A model generated the notes under the pieces. It saw only the letters and a program-made list of their open reading frames with translations. It searched no databases and had not been told where the DNA came from. This document shows positions 54,592 through 63,294 of a stretch of 64,000 nt of DNA, piece after piece (position 1 is the stretch's first letter; each line of letters starts with the position of its first letter). The stretch is from assembly GCF_000730665.1 (NCBI RefSeq), contig NZ_BBIV01000011.1:1-64000 (forward strand), written 5' to 3'. Position numbers and translations under genes: made by a program. This stretch comes from Pseudomonas plecoglossicida NBRC 103162 = DSM 15088. GTDB lineage: Bacteria > Pseudomonadota > Gammaproteobacteria > Pseudomonadales > Pseudomonadaceae.

Positions 54592-56913
54592 ATGTCCCGA
54601 GTTTTCCGTTGGCCTGCGCACGTGTCGCGGTCCGCCTTGCAACCCTTGGCCGCTGGCGTGTTGCTGGCGGCTTCCGGCGCCAGCTTCGCCGAAGAACCTT
54701 CAAGCACCACCCCGACCGTGGAACAGGACGCCAAGCTCGGCACCGTCACGGTCAACGCCCGCCGGCGGGAGGAAACCGCCCAGGACGTGCCCACGCCGAT
54801 CAGCGTGCTCGACAGCGAGACCCTGGAAACCCAGCGCATCTACCGTGTGCAGGATCTGCAACAGCTGGTGCCCAGCACCAACGTGGCCTATGTGCATGCG
54901 CGCCAGTCGAGCATCTCGATTCGCGGCCTGGGCAACAACCCGGCCAGTGATGGCCTGGAAGGCAGCGTCGGCATCTACCTGGACAACGTCTACCTGGGCC
55001 GCCCGGGCATGGCGGTGTTCGACCTGCTCGACGTGGAGCAGCTGGAAGTGCTGCGCGGCCCGCAAGGCACCCTGTTCGGCAAGAACACCACGGCGGGTGT
55101 GCTGAACATCACCACGCGCAAACCGACCTTTCACCGCGAGGGCAGCATCCAGCAGTCCGTCGGCGAGGATGGCTACCTGCAGACCCAGGGCAGCTTCTCG
55201 GGGCCGCTTACCGACACGCTGGCCGGCCGCCTCAGTGCCTATCACACCGAGGACGACGGCTATGTGAAGAACGTCTACAACGGCGAAGACCTCAACGGCG
55301 GCAAGCGCCAGGGCTTTCGTACCCAGCTGCTGTTCCAGCCCAGCGACACCTTCAACCTGCGCTGGATCGGCGAGTACAACGAGGAAGACTCCAACAACGG
55401 CATCCTCAGCCTGTACAGCACCGGCCCGAACCGCTATGAAAGCCTGGCCGCCCAGGCCGGCGCGACGCTGGTCTCGGGCAAGGACCGCAAGGTCAATTTC
55501 GATGCCGAGCAACGGGTGACGGTGTTCCAGGGCGGGACCTCGGTGGAGGCCAACTGGACCCTGCCCAACGACTTCACCCTGACCTCGATCACGGCCTACC
55601 GCTGGTGGGACTTCACCCCGCGCAACGACGACGGCCTCAACGTGCCGGTGTTCCACAGCGCCGGGGTATCGGTGCGTGACAAGCAGTATTCGCAGGAGAT
55701 CCGCCTGGCCTCGCCAACCGGAGGCGCCTTCGACTATGTGCTGGGGGCGTATTACTTCAAGCAGGACCTGGACAACACCTCCTTCACCTATTACGGCCCG
55801 CAGGCCGACGTCTGGAACCTTACCCCGGCGGGGGCCCTGAACAACGTCAACACCATTGGCGACGGGCACATCGATACCGACAGCTACGCGCTGTTCGCCC
55901 AAGGCACCTGGCACCTGACCGACCGACTGGACTTCACCGCCGGTGTGCGCGGCACCTATGAAGAGAAAAGCGCCTGGGTCACCCGTGATGCGCCAACCGG
56001 TGGCGCCGCAGTGACCGGTGCTGCCGCAGCCGCGCGCCAGGGCCGGGTGGGGGCCTATGATTCGGGCGACCTCAACCAGTACAGCTTCAGCCCCTCGGGG
56101 CTGCTCGGCCTGAGCTATCGCTTCAACGAGCAACTGCTCGGCTACGCCACGCTCACCCACGGCGAGAAGTCCGGTGGCATCAACCTCACCGTCGGCGCGG
56201 CGCCGCGCCTGGGCACCGACTCGCTGTTGGTCGGCACCGAGCGGGTCAACAATGCCGAAGTGGGGCTCAAGAGCACCCTGTTCGACGACCGCCTGCAGCT
56301 CAATGCCAACCTGTTCTGGGCCGAGGTGCATGGCTACCAGGCCAACGTCTACGACCAGATCAACCGCGTGCAGTACCTGGCCAACGCTGGCAGCGTGCGC
56401 TCGCGCGGCCTCGAATTCGAAGCCACGGCGCTGCCGATCCGCGGTCTGACGGTGAACTTCAACGGTTCATGGAATGACGTGCGCTACACCGACTACGACG
56501 ATGCCCCATGCCCGCCGGAAGTGAGCCTGGCCAATGCCACAGCCACCTGCGACCTGTCCGGCCACCAGGTGGTTGGCGCCTCCAAGTACATCGCCAACCT
56601 CAACGGCCAGTACAAGTGGCAGCTGACCGATCACATCGAACCCTACGTCACCGCCAGCTACGCCTTCCGCTCCAAGGCGGTCGGCACCATCGACGATTCC
56701 GACTTCGGCCAGATCCCCAGTTATGCGCTGGTCAACCTCTCTACCGGCGTGCGCCTGGACCAGGGCGACGGCGTGCTCGATCTGTCGCTGTGGGTGAAGA
56801 ACGCCGGCGACAAGACCTATTTCACCAGCCTGTGGAACTCCGCCAACGGTGGCTATGCCGGCGTGCTCGGCACCCCGCGCACCTTCGGCGCCACCGCCCG
56901 TTACGACTTCTGA
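54592..56913 (+). CDS. sftP: TonB-dependent outer-membrane receptor (SftP-like)
   Basis: A 773-residue outer-membrane receptor. A signal peptide ends near SFAEEP; the TonB-box region is likely LGTVTVNARRRE; the plug domain contains TPISVLDSETLETQRIYRV, SISIRGLGNN and VEVLRGPQG-type LEVLRGPQGTLFGKNTTAG; the rest is a 22-strand barrel ending in aromatic ARYDF. It should import a large or scarce ligand using TonB energy, here probably aromatic or alkyl sulfate esters rather than a siderophore. AAGGAG precedes ATG 54592. astA follows after 18 nt. Confidence 0.9.
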   Translation: MSRVFRWPAHVSRSALQPLAAGVLLAASGASFAEEPSSTTPTVEQDAKLGTVTVNARRREETAQDVPTPISVLDSETLETQRIYRVQDLQQLVPSTNVAYVHARQSSISIRGLGNNPASDGLEGSVGIYLDNVYLGRPGMAVFDLLDVEQLEVLRGPQGTLFGKNTTAGVLNITTRKPTFHREGSIQQSVGEDGYLQTQGSFSGPLTDTLAGRLSAYHTEDDGYVKNVYNGEDLNGGKRQGFRTQLLFQPSDTFNLRWIGEYNEEDSNNGILSLYSTGPNRYESLAAQAGATLVSGKDRKVNFDAEQRVTVFQGGTSVEANWTLPNDFTLTSITAYRWWDFTPRNDDGLNVPVFHSAGVSVRDKQYSQEIRLASPTGGAFDYVLGAYYFKQDLDNTSFTYYGPQADVWNLTPAGALNNVNTIGDGHIDTDSYALFAQGTWHLTDRLDFTAGVRGTYEEKSAWVTRDAPTGGAAVTGAAAAARQGRVGAYDSGDLNQYSFSPSGLLGLSYRFNEQLLGYATLTHGEKSGGINLTVGAAPRLGTDSLLVGTERVNNAEVGLKSTLFDDRLQLNANLFWAEVHGYQANVYDQINRVQYLANAGSVRSRGLEFEATALPIRGLTVNFNGSWNDVRYTDYDDAPCPPEVSLANATATCDLSGHQVVGASKYIANLNGQYKWQLTDHIEPYVTASYAFRSKAVGTIDDSDFGQIPSYALVNLSTGVRLDQGDGVLDLSLWVKNAGDKTYFTSLWNSANGGYAGVLGTPRTFGATARYDF

Positions 56914-56931
56914 GTAAAAAGGAGCTTTGCC

Positions 56932-58608
56932 ATGAATGCCAAGACCGAAACCCCCGTGCTGCCCGAAGGCGCCTGCCTGACGGCCAAGGTGCCCGAGCGT
57001 GATGAAGCGCTGCTCGGCGACGTGCAGGTGAACCCGTATCGCCTGGCGCCGCTGACCGCGATCATCCGTGACGGCGGGCGCGCCTTGAGCGCGGCTCATG
57101 TCCGTGTGCTGGGCCGAGGCGAACGCGGTGTGGACATCGCCTATGAGGTGTCCGACCGCGCGCTGTGGACCTACGGCGGCATCCCGGTGTTCGGGTTGTA
57201 TCCGGACTACGTCAACCAGGTGGAAGTGACCTGCAAGCTCGACGGCGAGCGTGTTCGCCAGCGCTACCAGATCTATGCCCCGGCCGTGCGCCTGCCGGTG
57301 GTGGCGAAGCAGACGGCTGCATTGCCGGAAGTCGAGCCGGTGAAAGTCGCACCCGGCTTCGAGAACCGCCTGTACCTGTTCAACCACCTGCAAGGTGACA
57401 TCCCCGGCGGCCGTGCTTTCAAGTGGAATGGCCTGGGCGGCGCCGCCGAGTGGGACCAGGTGGGCAACAACTGGATCGCCGACAGCAATGGCGACGTGCG
57501 CTGGTACCTGGATATCGAGCAGATCCACGATTCCAACCGCCGCGACGGCCTGGGCGGCACCATGGGCTTCCAGCAGACCCGCGACGGCAAGCTGATCTGG
57601 GGGCAGGGCCAGACCTATTCGAAGTACGACCTGCTCGGCCGGCGCATCTGGCAACGCAGCCTGCCCGACAAGTTCGCCGACTTCTCCCATGAAATCCGCG
57701 AGACCGCCAACGGGACCTATCTGCTGCGGGTCGGCACCAGTGACTACCGCCGCCCGGATGGCAAGCGCGTGCGCTCGATCCGCGACCACATCATCGAGGT
57801 CGACGAGGCCGGGGACGTGCTGGACTTCTGGGACCTGAACCAGATCCTCGACCCGTACCGCGGCGACTTGCTGGAAACCCTGGGCAAGGCCGCCCTGCAA
57901 CTGCCTGACGGCGTGCAGAAGCAGGACGACCGGCTGGCCAATGAACTGGCCGAAGGCAACCTGCCGTTTGGTGACACGCCGGGGGTCGGCACCGGGCGTA
58001 ACTGGGCGCACGTGAATGCCATCGACTACGACGCCGATGACGACAGCATCATCGTTTCAGCGCGCCATCAGGGCGTGGCGAAGATTGGCCGTGACAAGCA
58101 GGTGAAGTGGATTCTGGCCTCGCCACAGGGTTGGCCGCAGCGTTTGCAGGAAAAGGTCCTCAAGCCGATCGCCAGCGAAGGCTTCGACTGGTCGTGGACC
58201 CAGCACACCGCCTGGTTGACCGGCAAAGGAACGTTGACCGTGTTCGACAATGGCTGGGGGCGGGATTTTGCGCCGACCAAGCTGAGCGGCAACTATAGCC
58301 GGGCAGTGGAGTACAGGATCGACGAGGTCAAGGGCACGGTCGAGCAGGTTTGGGAGTACGGCAAGGAGCGCGGCGACGAGTGGTATAGCCCAGTGACTTC
58401 GGTGGTGGCTTACCGGCCCGAGACCGATACCCAGTTCATCTATTCGGCTTCGGTGAATTTCCTCACGCCGGAGAAGCTGACCACCACGGTGCTCAATGAG
58501 GTGCGTCGCGGGACTCAGGAGGTGCTGGTGGAGTTGAAGGTGCACAGCCGTCAGCCAGGGAGCGTGGGTTACCGGGCTTTGGTGATCGATCTGGCCAAGG
58601 CGTTCTGA
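56932..58608 (+). CDS. astA: Arylsulfate sulfotransferase (AstA-like)
   Basis: A 558-residue arylsulfotransferase, transferring sulfate directly from a phenyl sulfate to a phenol acceptor without PAPS. The beta-propeller shows candidate active-site histidines in DFSHEIRET (about 246), SARHQGVAKI (about 382) and WTQHTAWLTG (about 424), matching the three-His layout of the ASST family. Unlike enterobacterial ASST there is no signal peptide, so it acts in the cytoplasm after import. AAGGAG 8 nt before the ATG and an 18-nt gap tie it to sftP in one operon. Confidence 0.9.
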   Translation: MNAKTETPVLPEGACLTAKVPERDEALLGDVQVNPYRLAPLTAIIRDGGRALSAAHVRVLGRGERGVDIAYEVSDRALWTYGGIPVFGLYPDYVNQVEVTCKLDGERVRQRYQIYAPAVRLPVVAKQTAALPEVEPVKVAPGFENRLYLFNHLQGDIPGGRAFKWNGLGGAAEWDQVGNNWIADSNGDVRWYLDIEQIHDSNRRDGLGGTMGFQQTRDGKLIWGQGQTYSKYDLLGRRIWQRSLPDKFADFSHEIRETANGTYLLRVGTSDYRRPDGKRVRSIRDHIIEVDEAGDVLDFWDLNQILDPYRGDLLETLGKAALQLPDGVQKQDDRLANELAEGNLPFGDTPGVGTGRNWAHVNAIDYDADDDSIIVSARHQGVAKIGRDKQVKWILASPQGWPQRLQEKVLKPIASEGFDWSWTQHTAWLTGKGTLTVFDNGWGRDFAPTKLSGNYSRAVEYRIDEVKGTVEQVWEYGKERGDEWYSPVTSVVAYRPETDTQFIYSASVNFLTPEKLTTTVLNEVRRGTQEVLVELKVHSRQPGSVGYRALVIDLAKAF

Positions 58609-58620
58609 ATCATCCCTTCC

Positions 58621-58655
58621 GGGAGGGCCGTCGGTCCTCCCTTCACATTTCTTTC
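58621..58655 (+). terminator. Terminator of sftP-astA
   Basis: GGGAGGGCC/GGTCCTCCC form a 9-bp stem (one G-T) with loop GTC at 58621-58641, followed by a T-rich tail. Confidence 0.75.
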
Positions 58656-58680
58656 AGTTCATTCGTCTAACCTGTACTGG

Positions 58681-58754
58681 CCTCATCGCCGGCAAGCCGG
58701 CTCCCACAGGTACGCCACCGAGCCTCCTGTGGGAGCCGGCTTGCCGGCGATGGG
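58681..58754. repeat. REP pair between astA and gabD
   Basis: Inverted copies at 58681-58710 and 58726-58754, both with the GCCGGC core; CATCGCC/GGCGATG arms replace the usual TATCGCC/GGCGATA in both copies. Confidence 0.9.
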
Positions 58755-58914
58755 AGCAACGCTTTTTCGGATGGGCTGTTCAACCATTCGTTCTTTTTTT
58801 CGAACAGCCTATTGTCCTACACCCCAGCAGCCGCTTAGCATTCGTTTGAGATTTCAAACGCTCGATGCCCTGTATTGGGCGCTTTTCAATAAATCAACAA
58901 TTCGGGAAGCCGAC
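58755..58914 (+). promoter_or_regulatory. gabD promoter region with two inverted repeats
   Basis: GGCTGTTC (58774-58781) pairs with GAACAGCC (58802-58809) around a T-rich centre, and CGTTTGA-GATT-TCAAACG (58843-58860) is a second perfect dyad. Either could bind a GABA-pathway regulator. No regulator gene is next to gabD in the window. Confidence 0.45.
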
Positions 58915-60357
58915 ATGCAGCTCAAAGACGCTCAGTTGTTCCGCCAGCAAGCCTTCATCAACGGTGAGTGGCTGGATGCGGACAGCGGCCAGACCATCAA
59001 GGTGACCAACCCGGCCACCGGTGAAGTCATCGGTACCGTGCCGAAGATGGGCACTGCGGAAACCCGCCGCGCCATCGAAGCCGCCGACAAGGCCCTGCCG
59101 GCCTGGCGTGCACTGACCGCCAAGGAGCGTTCGGCCAAGCTGCGTCGCTGGTTCGAACTGATGATCGAGAACCAGGAAGACCTGGCTCGCCTGATGACCA
59201 CCGAGCAAGGCAAGCCACTGGCCGAAGCCAAGGGCGAAATCGTCTATGCTGCCTCGTTCATCGAGTGGTTCGCCGAAGAAGGCAAGCGCATCTACGGTGA
59301 CACCATCCCGGGCCACCAGCCAGACAAGCGCCTGATCGTCATCAAGCAGCCAATCGGCGTTACCGCGGCCATCACCCCGTGGAACTTCCCGGCCGCGATG
59401 ATCACCCGTAAAGCCGGCCCGGCCCTGGCCGCTGGCTGCACCATGGTGCTCAAGCCTGCTTCGCAGACCCCGTACTCTGCCCTGGCCCTGGTCGAGCTGG
59501 CCAACCGTGCCGGTATCCCGGCTGGCGTGCTGAGCGTCGTCACCGGCAGCGCTGGCGAAGTCGGTGGCGAGCTGACTGGCAACTCCCTGGTACGCAAGCT
59601 GTCCTTCACCGGCTCGACCGAAATCGGTCGCCAGCTGATGGAAGAATGCGCCAAGGACATCAAGAAGGTTTCCCTGGAGCTGGGTGGCAACGCCCCGTTC
59701 ATCGTGTTCGACGACGCCGACCTGGACAAGGCGGTCGAGGGCGCGATCATCTCCAAGTACCGCAACAACGGCCAGACCTGCGTCTGCGCCAACCGTATCT
59801 ACGTGCAGGACGGTGTCTACGACGCCTTCGCCGAGAAGCTGGCCGCCGCCGTGGCCAAGCTGAAGATCGGTAACGGCCTGGAAGAAGGCACCACCACTGG
59901 CCCGCTGATCGACGGCAAAGCTGTCGCCAAGGTCCAGGAACACATCGACGACGCCGTTTCGAAAGGCGCCAAGGTGCTGGCCGGTGGCAAGATCATCGAA
60001 GGCAACTTCTTCGAGCCGACCATCCTGGTCGATGTGCCGAAGTCTGCCGCTGTCGCCAAGGAAGAGACCTTCGGCCCGCTGGCGCCGCTGTTCCGCTTCA
60101 AGGACGAGGCCGAAGTCATCGCCATGTCCAACGACACCGAGTTCGGCCTGGCCTCGTACTTCTACGCTCGCGACATGAGCCGTGTGTTCCGTGTTGCCGA
60201 GGCCCTGGAATACGGCATGGTCGGCATCAACACCGGCCTGATCTCCAACGAAGTCGCGCCGTTCGGCGGTATCAAGGCATCGGGCCTGGGCCGTGAAGGT
60301 TCCAAGTACGGCATCGAGGACTACCTCGAAATCAAATACCTGTGCATCAGCATCTGA
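58915..60357 (+). CDS. gabD: Succinate-semialdehyde dehydrogenase (NADP+)
   Basis: A 480-residue cytosolic aldehyde dehydrogenase converting succinate semialdehyde to succinate, the second step of GABA breakdown. It has the cofactor motif ITPWNFPAAMI, FTGSTEIGRQL, catalytic Glu in LELGGNAPFIVF and catalytic Cys in NNGQTCVCANRIY (double Cys typical of GabD). ATG 58915 gives MQLKDAQLFRQQAFINGEW, the family start; the longer open frame reads through a REP element and was rejected. It is followed by gabT. Confidence 0.96.
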   Translation: MQLKDAQLFRQQAFINGEWLDADSGQTIKVTNPATGEVIGTVPKMGTAETRRAIEAADKALPAWRALTAKERSAKLRRWFELMIENQEDLARLMTTEQGKPLAEAKGEIVYAASFIEWFAEEGKRIYGDTIPGHQPDKRLIVIKQPIGVTAAITPWNFPAAMITRKAGPALAAGCTMVLKPASQTPYSALALVELANRAGIPAGVLSVVTGSAGEVGGELTGNSLVRKLSFTGSTEIGRQLMEECAKDIKKVSLELGGNAPFIVFDDADLDKAVEGAIISKYRNNGQTCVCANRIYVQDGVYDAFAEKLAAAVAKLKIGNGLEEGTTTGPLIDGKAVAKVQEHIDDAVSKGAKVLAGGKIIEGNFFEPTILVDVPKSAAVAKEETFGPLAPLFRFKDEAEVIAMSNDTEFGLASYFYARDMSRVFRVAEALEYGMVGINTGLISNEVAPFGGIKASGLGREGSKYGIEDYLEIKYLCISI

Positions 60358-60378
60358 TGCGCTGAAGGTTTTACCTCT

Positions 60379-60417
60379 GCCAGCGGGGCGCGAGAGCGAC
60401 GTCTCGCTGGCCTTTTT
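60379..60417 (+). terminator. Hairpin/terminator between gabD and gabT
   Basis: GCCAGC (60379-60384) pairs with GCTGGC (60406-60411) before TTTTT (60413-60417). An inner alternative stem GCGAGA/TCTCGC (60390-60395/60402-60407) shares bases with it. It may give partial termination inside the operon. Confidence 0.65.
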
Positions 60418-60535
60418 GACATCGCAGTACCTGGTGGCCAAGGCGCCTTTGACAGTCGATCAACGAATACTGATCAAGGGCACACCCAGCCACCCCCGAG
60501 TAAAAGCGCCGCTGACCGGCGCAAATGAGGGCATT

Positions 60536-61813
60536 ATGAGCAAGACCAACGAATCCTTGATGCAACGTCGTGTAGCCGCCGTCCCACGTGGCGTTGGCCA
60601 GATCCACCCGATCTTCGTCGACACCGCGAAGAACTCGACCGTGATCGACGTTGAAGGCCGCGAACTGATCGACTTCGCCGGCGGCATCGCAGTACTGAAC
60701 ACCGGCCACCTGCACCCGAAAGTGGTTGCAGCCGTGCAAGAGCAGCTGACCAAGGTCAGCCACACCTGCTTCCAGGTGCTGGCCTACGAGCCTTACGTCG
60801 AGCTGTGCGAAAAGATCAACAAGCTGGTTCCAGGTGACTTCGACAAGAAGACCCTGCTGGTGACCACCGGCTCCGAAGCCGTCGAGAACGCCGTCAAGAT
60901 CGCCCGTGCCGCCACCGGCCGCGCTGGCGTGATCGCCTTCACCGGCGGCTACCACGGCCGTACCATGATGACCCTGGGCCTGACCGGCAAGGTCGTGCCG
61001 TACTCCGCTGGCATGGGCCTGATGCCAGGCGGCATCTTCCGCGCCCTGTTCCCGAGCGAACTGCACGGTATCAGCGTTGACGACGCCATCGCTTCGGTCG
61101 AGCGCATCTTCAAGAACGATGCCGAGCCACGCGACATCGCCGCCATTATCCTCGAGCCGGTACAAGGCGAAGGCGGCTTCCTGCCAGCGCCGAAAGAGCT
61201 GATGAAGCGCCTGCGCGAGCTGTGCGACAAGCACGGCATCCTGCTGATCGCCGACGAAGTACAGACTGGCGCCGGCCGTACCGGTACCTTCTTCGCCATG
61301 GAACAGATGGGCGTCGCGCCTGACCTGACCACCTTCGCCAAGTCCATCGCTGGCGGCTTCCCGCTGGCCGGTGTGTGCGGCAAGGCCGAATACATGGACG
61401 CCATCGCTCCGGGCGGCCTGGGCGGCACCTACGCCGGTTCGCCGATCGCTTGCGCCGCGGCCCTGGCCGTGATCGAAGTGTTCGAGGAAGAGAAACTGCT
61501 GGATCGCAGCAAGGCCGTCGGTGAGCACCTGACCACCGGTCTGCGCAAGATCCAGGAAAAGCACCCGATCATCGGCGACGTCCGTGGCCTGGGCTCCATG
61601 ATCGCTGTGGAAGTCTTCGAAAAAGGCACCCACACCCCGAACGCTGCCGCCGTTGCCCAAGTGGTTGCCAAGGCACGTGACAAGGGTCTGATCCTGCTGT
61701 CCTGCGGCACCTACGGCAACGTCCTGCGTATCCTGGTTCCGCTGACCGCCGAAGACGCACTGCTGGACAAAGGCCTGGCCATCATCGAAGAGTGCTTCGC
61801 TGAACTCGCCTGA
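60536..61813 (+). CDS. gabT: 4-aminobutyrate aminotransferase
   Basis: A 425-residue class III PLP aminotransferase moving the amino group of GABA to 2-oxoglutarate, making succinate semialdehyde for GabD. Features are TTGSEAVENAVKIARAATGR (PLP phosphate loop), ADEVQTGAGRTG with the ring-binding Asp near 240, and the PLP lysine in TTFAKSIAGGFPLAGV near 268. ATG 60536 gives the usual MSKTNESLMQRR start. It is 178 nt after gabD with a hairpin between, so it could be read both from gabD and from its own promoter. Confidence 0.96.
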   Translation: MSKTNESLMQRRVAAVPRGVGQIHPIFVDTAKNSTVIDVEGRELIDFAGGIAVLNTGHLHPKVVAAVQEQLTKVSHTCFQVLAYEPYVELCEKINKLVPGDFDKKTLLVTTGSEAVENAVKIARAATGRAGVIAFTGGYHGRTMMTLGLTGKVVPYSAGMGLMPGGIFRALFPSELHGISVDDAIASVERIFKNDAEPRDIAAIILEPVQGEGGFLPAPKELMKRLRELCDKHGILLIADEVQTGAGRTGTFFAMEQMGVAPDLTTFAKSIAGGFPLAGVCGKAEYMDAIAPGGLGGTYAGSPIACAAALAVIEVFEEEKLLDRSKAVGEHLTTGLRKIQEKHPIIGDVRGLGSMIAVEVFEKGTHTPNAAAVAQVVAKARDKGLILLSCGTYGNVLRILVPLTAEDALLDKGLAIIEECFAELA

Positions 61814-61829
61814 TGTGACGCGCTTCATG

Positions 61830-61858
61830 AAAAAACCCGCCTAGGCGGGTTTTTTTTG
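61830..61858. terminator. Terminator of gabT
   Basis: AAAAAACCCGCC-TA-GGCGGGTTTTTTTT, a perfect stem with A- and T-runs on both sides. Confidence 0.93.
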
Positions 61859-61950
61859 TGCCAAACAAAGGCCCGTGACGCTATGGTTGTGGCAGGACTT
61901 GCCTTGGAAGCTGCAACGGATTGCGTGTCAGGGATATTCAGGAGTTGGCC

Positions 61951-63186
61951 ATGAGCGCTGCAGACCCCACACCACCTAGCGTACTGATTGCCGAAGGCGA
62001 TCCGTGGGTACGCGACATGCTTCGCGAAATGCTCCTCAGCGTGCGTTGCGATGCCCAGTTGCATGAGTGTGCCGACGGTTCGCAGGCGTTGACGGCACTG
62101 GCCAGCAAACCCGACCTGATCATCGCCGCCCGTGAACTGGCCGGCGTCGATGGTCTCGACCTGCTGCGCAAGGTTCGCGCCAAGGGCCCCGGGCTGCCGT
62201 TCATCCTCATCAGCAGCCGCAGTGACAGCGCCAGCGTGCGCGAAGCGCTGCCGTTGCACCCCACGGCCTACCTGAGCAAGCCGCTGAACATGGAAAACCT
62301 GCGCAAGCGCCTGCAGGAGCTGCTGCTGGCGGTGGGCGAGCAGATCGCTTGCCCGCTGCCGCCCTTGCAGCCCGGCGCGAGCCTGCCTGCCTACCTCGAA
62401 CAGCGCAGGGCCAGTGCCGATGGTGGCCCGCTGTTCGCCGACGTGCAGCGGGCGATCAAGCGCGCGCTCAACCCTCAGGGGCTGAACCTCAAGGTGCTGG
62501 AAGAAGAAGTGCGCAGTGATCCGCAGGTCACTGCCGTGCTGATCGCGGCCGCCAACAGCGCCAGCCTGCATCGCGATGCCCCGGTGCAGACCCTGATGCA
62601 GGCGTTGACCAAGCTGGGCAGCACCCAGAGCATGAACCTGATCCTGGGTCTGACCCTCAAGCGCAGCGCGCGCCTGAGCGACCCCTTGCTGACGCCGCAG
62701 GCCGCGCATTTCTGGAATCTGTCGTTGCATACCGCCGAGTACGCCCGCTCGCTGGCGCGCATGCTCGACCTGGATGAAGAGCGGTGCTATTGCGCGGGCT
62801 TGCTGCATTGCCTGGGCGACCTGGCAGTGCTGCGTTGCTTGCAGGAGTGGCACCTGGCTGACGGGGAGCTCGACGAGGCGCGGGTGAAAGCCTCGCTCGG
62901 TGACTTCGGTGCAGCGTTCGGTTCGGCCCTGCGTACCCGCTGGCGCTTGCCGCTGAGCCTGCGAGAGCTGATCGCGGCGATCTACCAGCTGGGCGGTGGG
63001 GTGTATTCGCGCGAGATCCTGGCCATGAACCTGGCTGGGCAGTTGGCGAGGTTGCCGGCGGACCAGGGGCTGGAGAAGGTGGCAGACAACAAGACTGCGC
63101 GATTGCTCAAGGTCGGGCTGCCGGAGTTGAGCCGGTTGCGCAAGGTTGAGAATCCGCCGGCGCCTGAAGAGCACGTTTCGACTTGA
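61951..63186 (+). CDS. HDOD protein with a degenerate receiver domain
   Basis: A 411-residue cytoplasmic protein. Residues 10-130 fold like a response-regulator receiver (VLIAEGDPWVRDMLREML, ILISSRSDSASVREALP, YLSKPLNMENL), but the phosphorylation site reads PDLIIAARELAGVDG: Ala60 replaces Asp, and one acidic-pocket residue is Gly16. Residues 180-390 form an HDOD domain (LNLKVLEEEVRSDPQVTAVLI, CAGLLHCLGDLAVL), related to HD phosphodiesterases but usually non-catalytic. It probably signals by protein contact, not phosphorylation. GGAG precedes ATG 61951; the nearby cyclase gene hints at cyclic-di-GMP signalling. Confidence 0.88.
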   Translation: MSAADPTPPSVLIAEGDPWVRDMLREMLLSVRCDAQLHECADGSQALTALASKPDLIIAARELAGVDGLDLLRKVRAKGPGLPFILISSRSDSASVREALPLHPTAYLSKPLNMENLRKRLQELLLAVGEQIACPLPPLQPGASLPAYLEQRRASADGGPLFADVQRAIKRALNPQGLNLKVLEEEVRSDPQVTAVLIAAANSASLHRDAPVQTLMQALTKLGSTQSMNLILGLTLKRSARLSDPLLTPQAAHFWNLSLHTAEYARSLARMLDLDEERCYCAGLLHCLGDLAVLRCLQEWHLADGELDEARVKASLGDFGAAFGSALRTRWRLPLSLRELIAAIYQLGGGVYSREILAMNLAGQLARLPADQGLEKVADNKTARLLKVGLPELSRLRKVENPPAPEEHVST

Positions 63187-63206
63187 GACCCTGGGGCCGC
63201 TTCGCG

Positions 63207-63271
63207 GCCCATCGCCGGCAAGCCGGCTCCTACAGGGTCGGTGTGGGAGCCGGCTTGCCGGCGATAGGGCC
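63207..63271. repeat. REP pair between convergent signalling genes
   Basis: Inverted copies at 63207-63237 and 63242-63271 separated by only 4 nt, so they can form one long composite hairpin. Confidence 0.9.
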
Positions 63272-63294
63272 AACCCAGGCATCGAAGGCGCTGG

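Noticed and set aside
44247..58608. Integrative genomic island using tRNA-Arg as attachment site
   Set aside because: No integrase, no direct repeat of the tRNA 3' end was found near 58.6 kb, and codon use looks like the host's; the region is better seen as variable gene content.
58729..58914. N-terminal extension of gabD
   Set aside because: The extension starts within a REP copy and crosses the promoter region; MQLKDAQLF is the family N-terminus.
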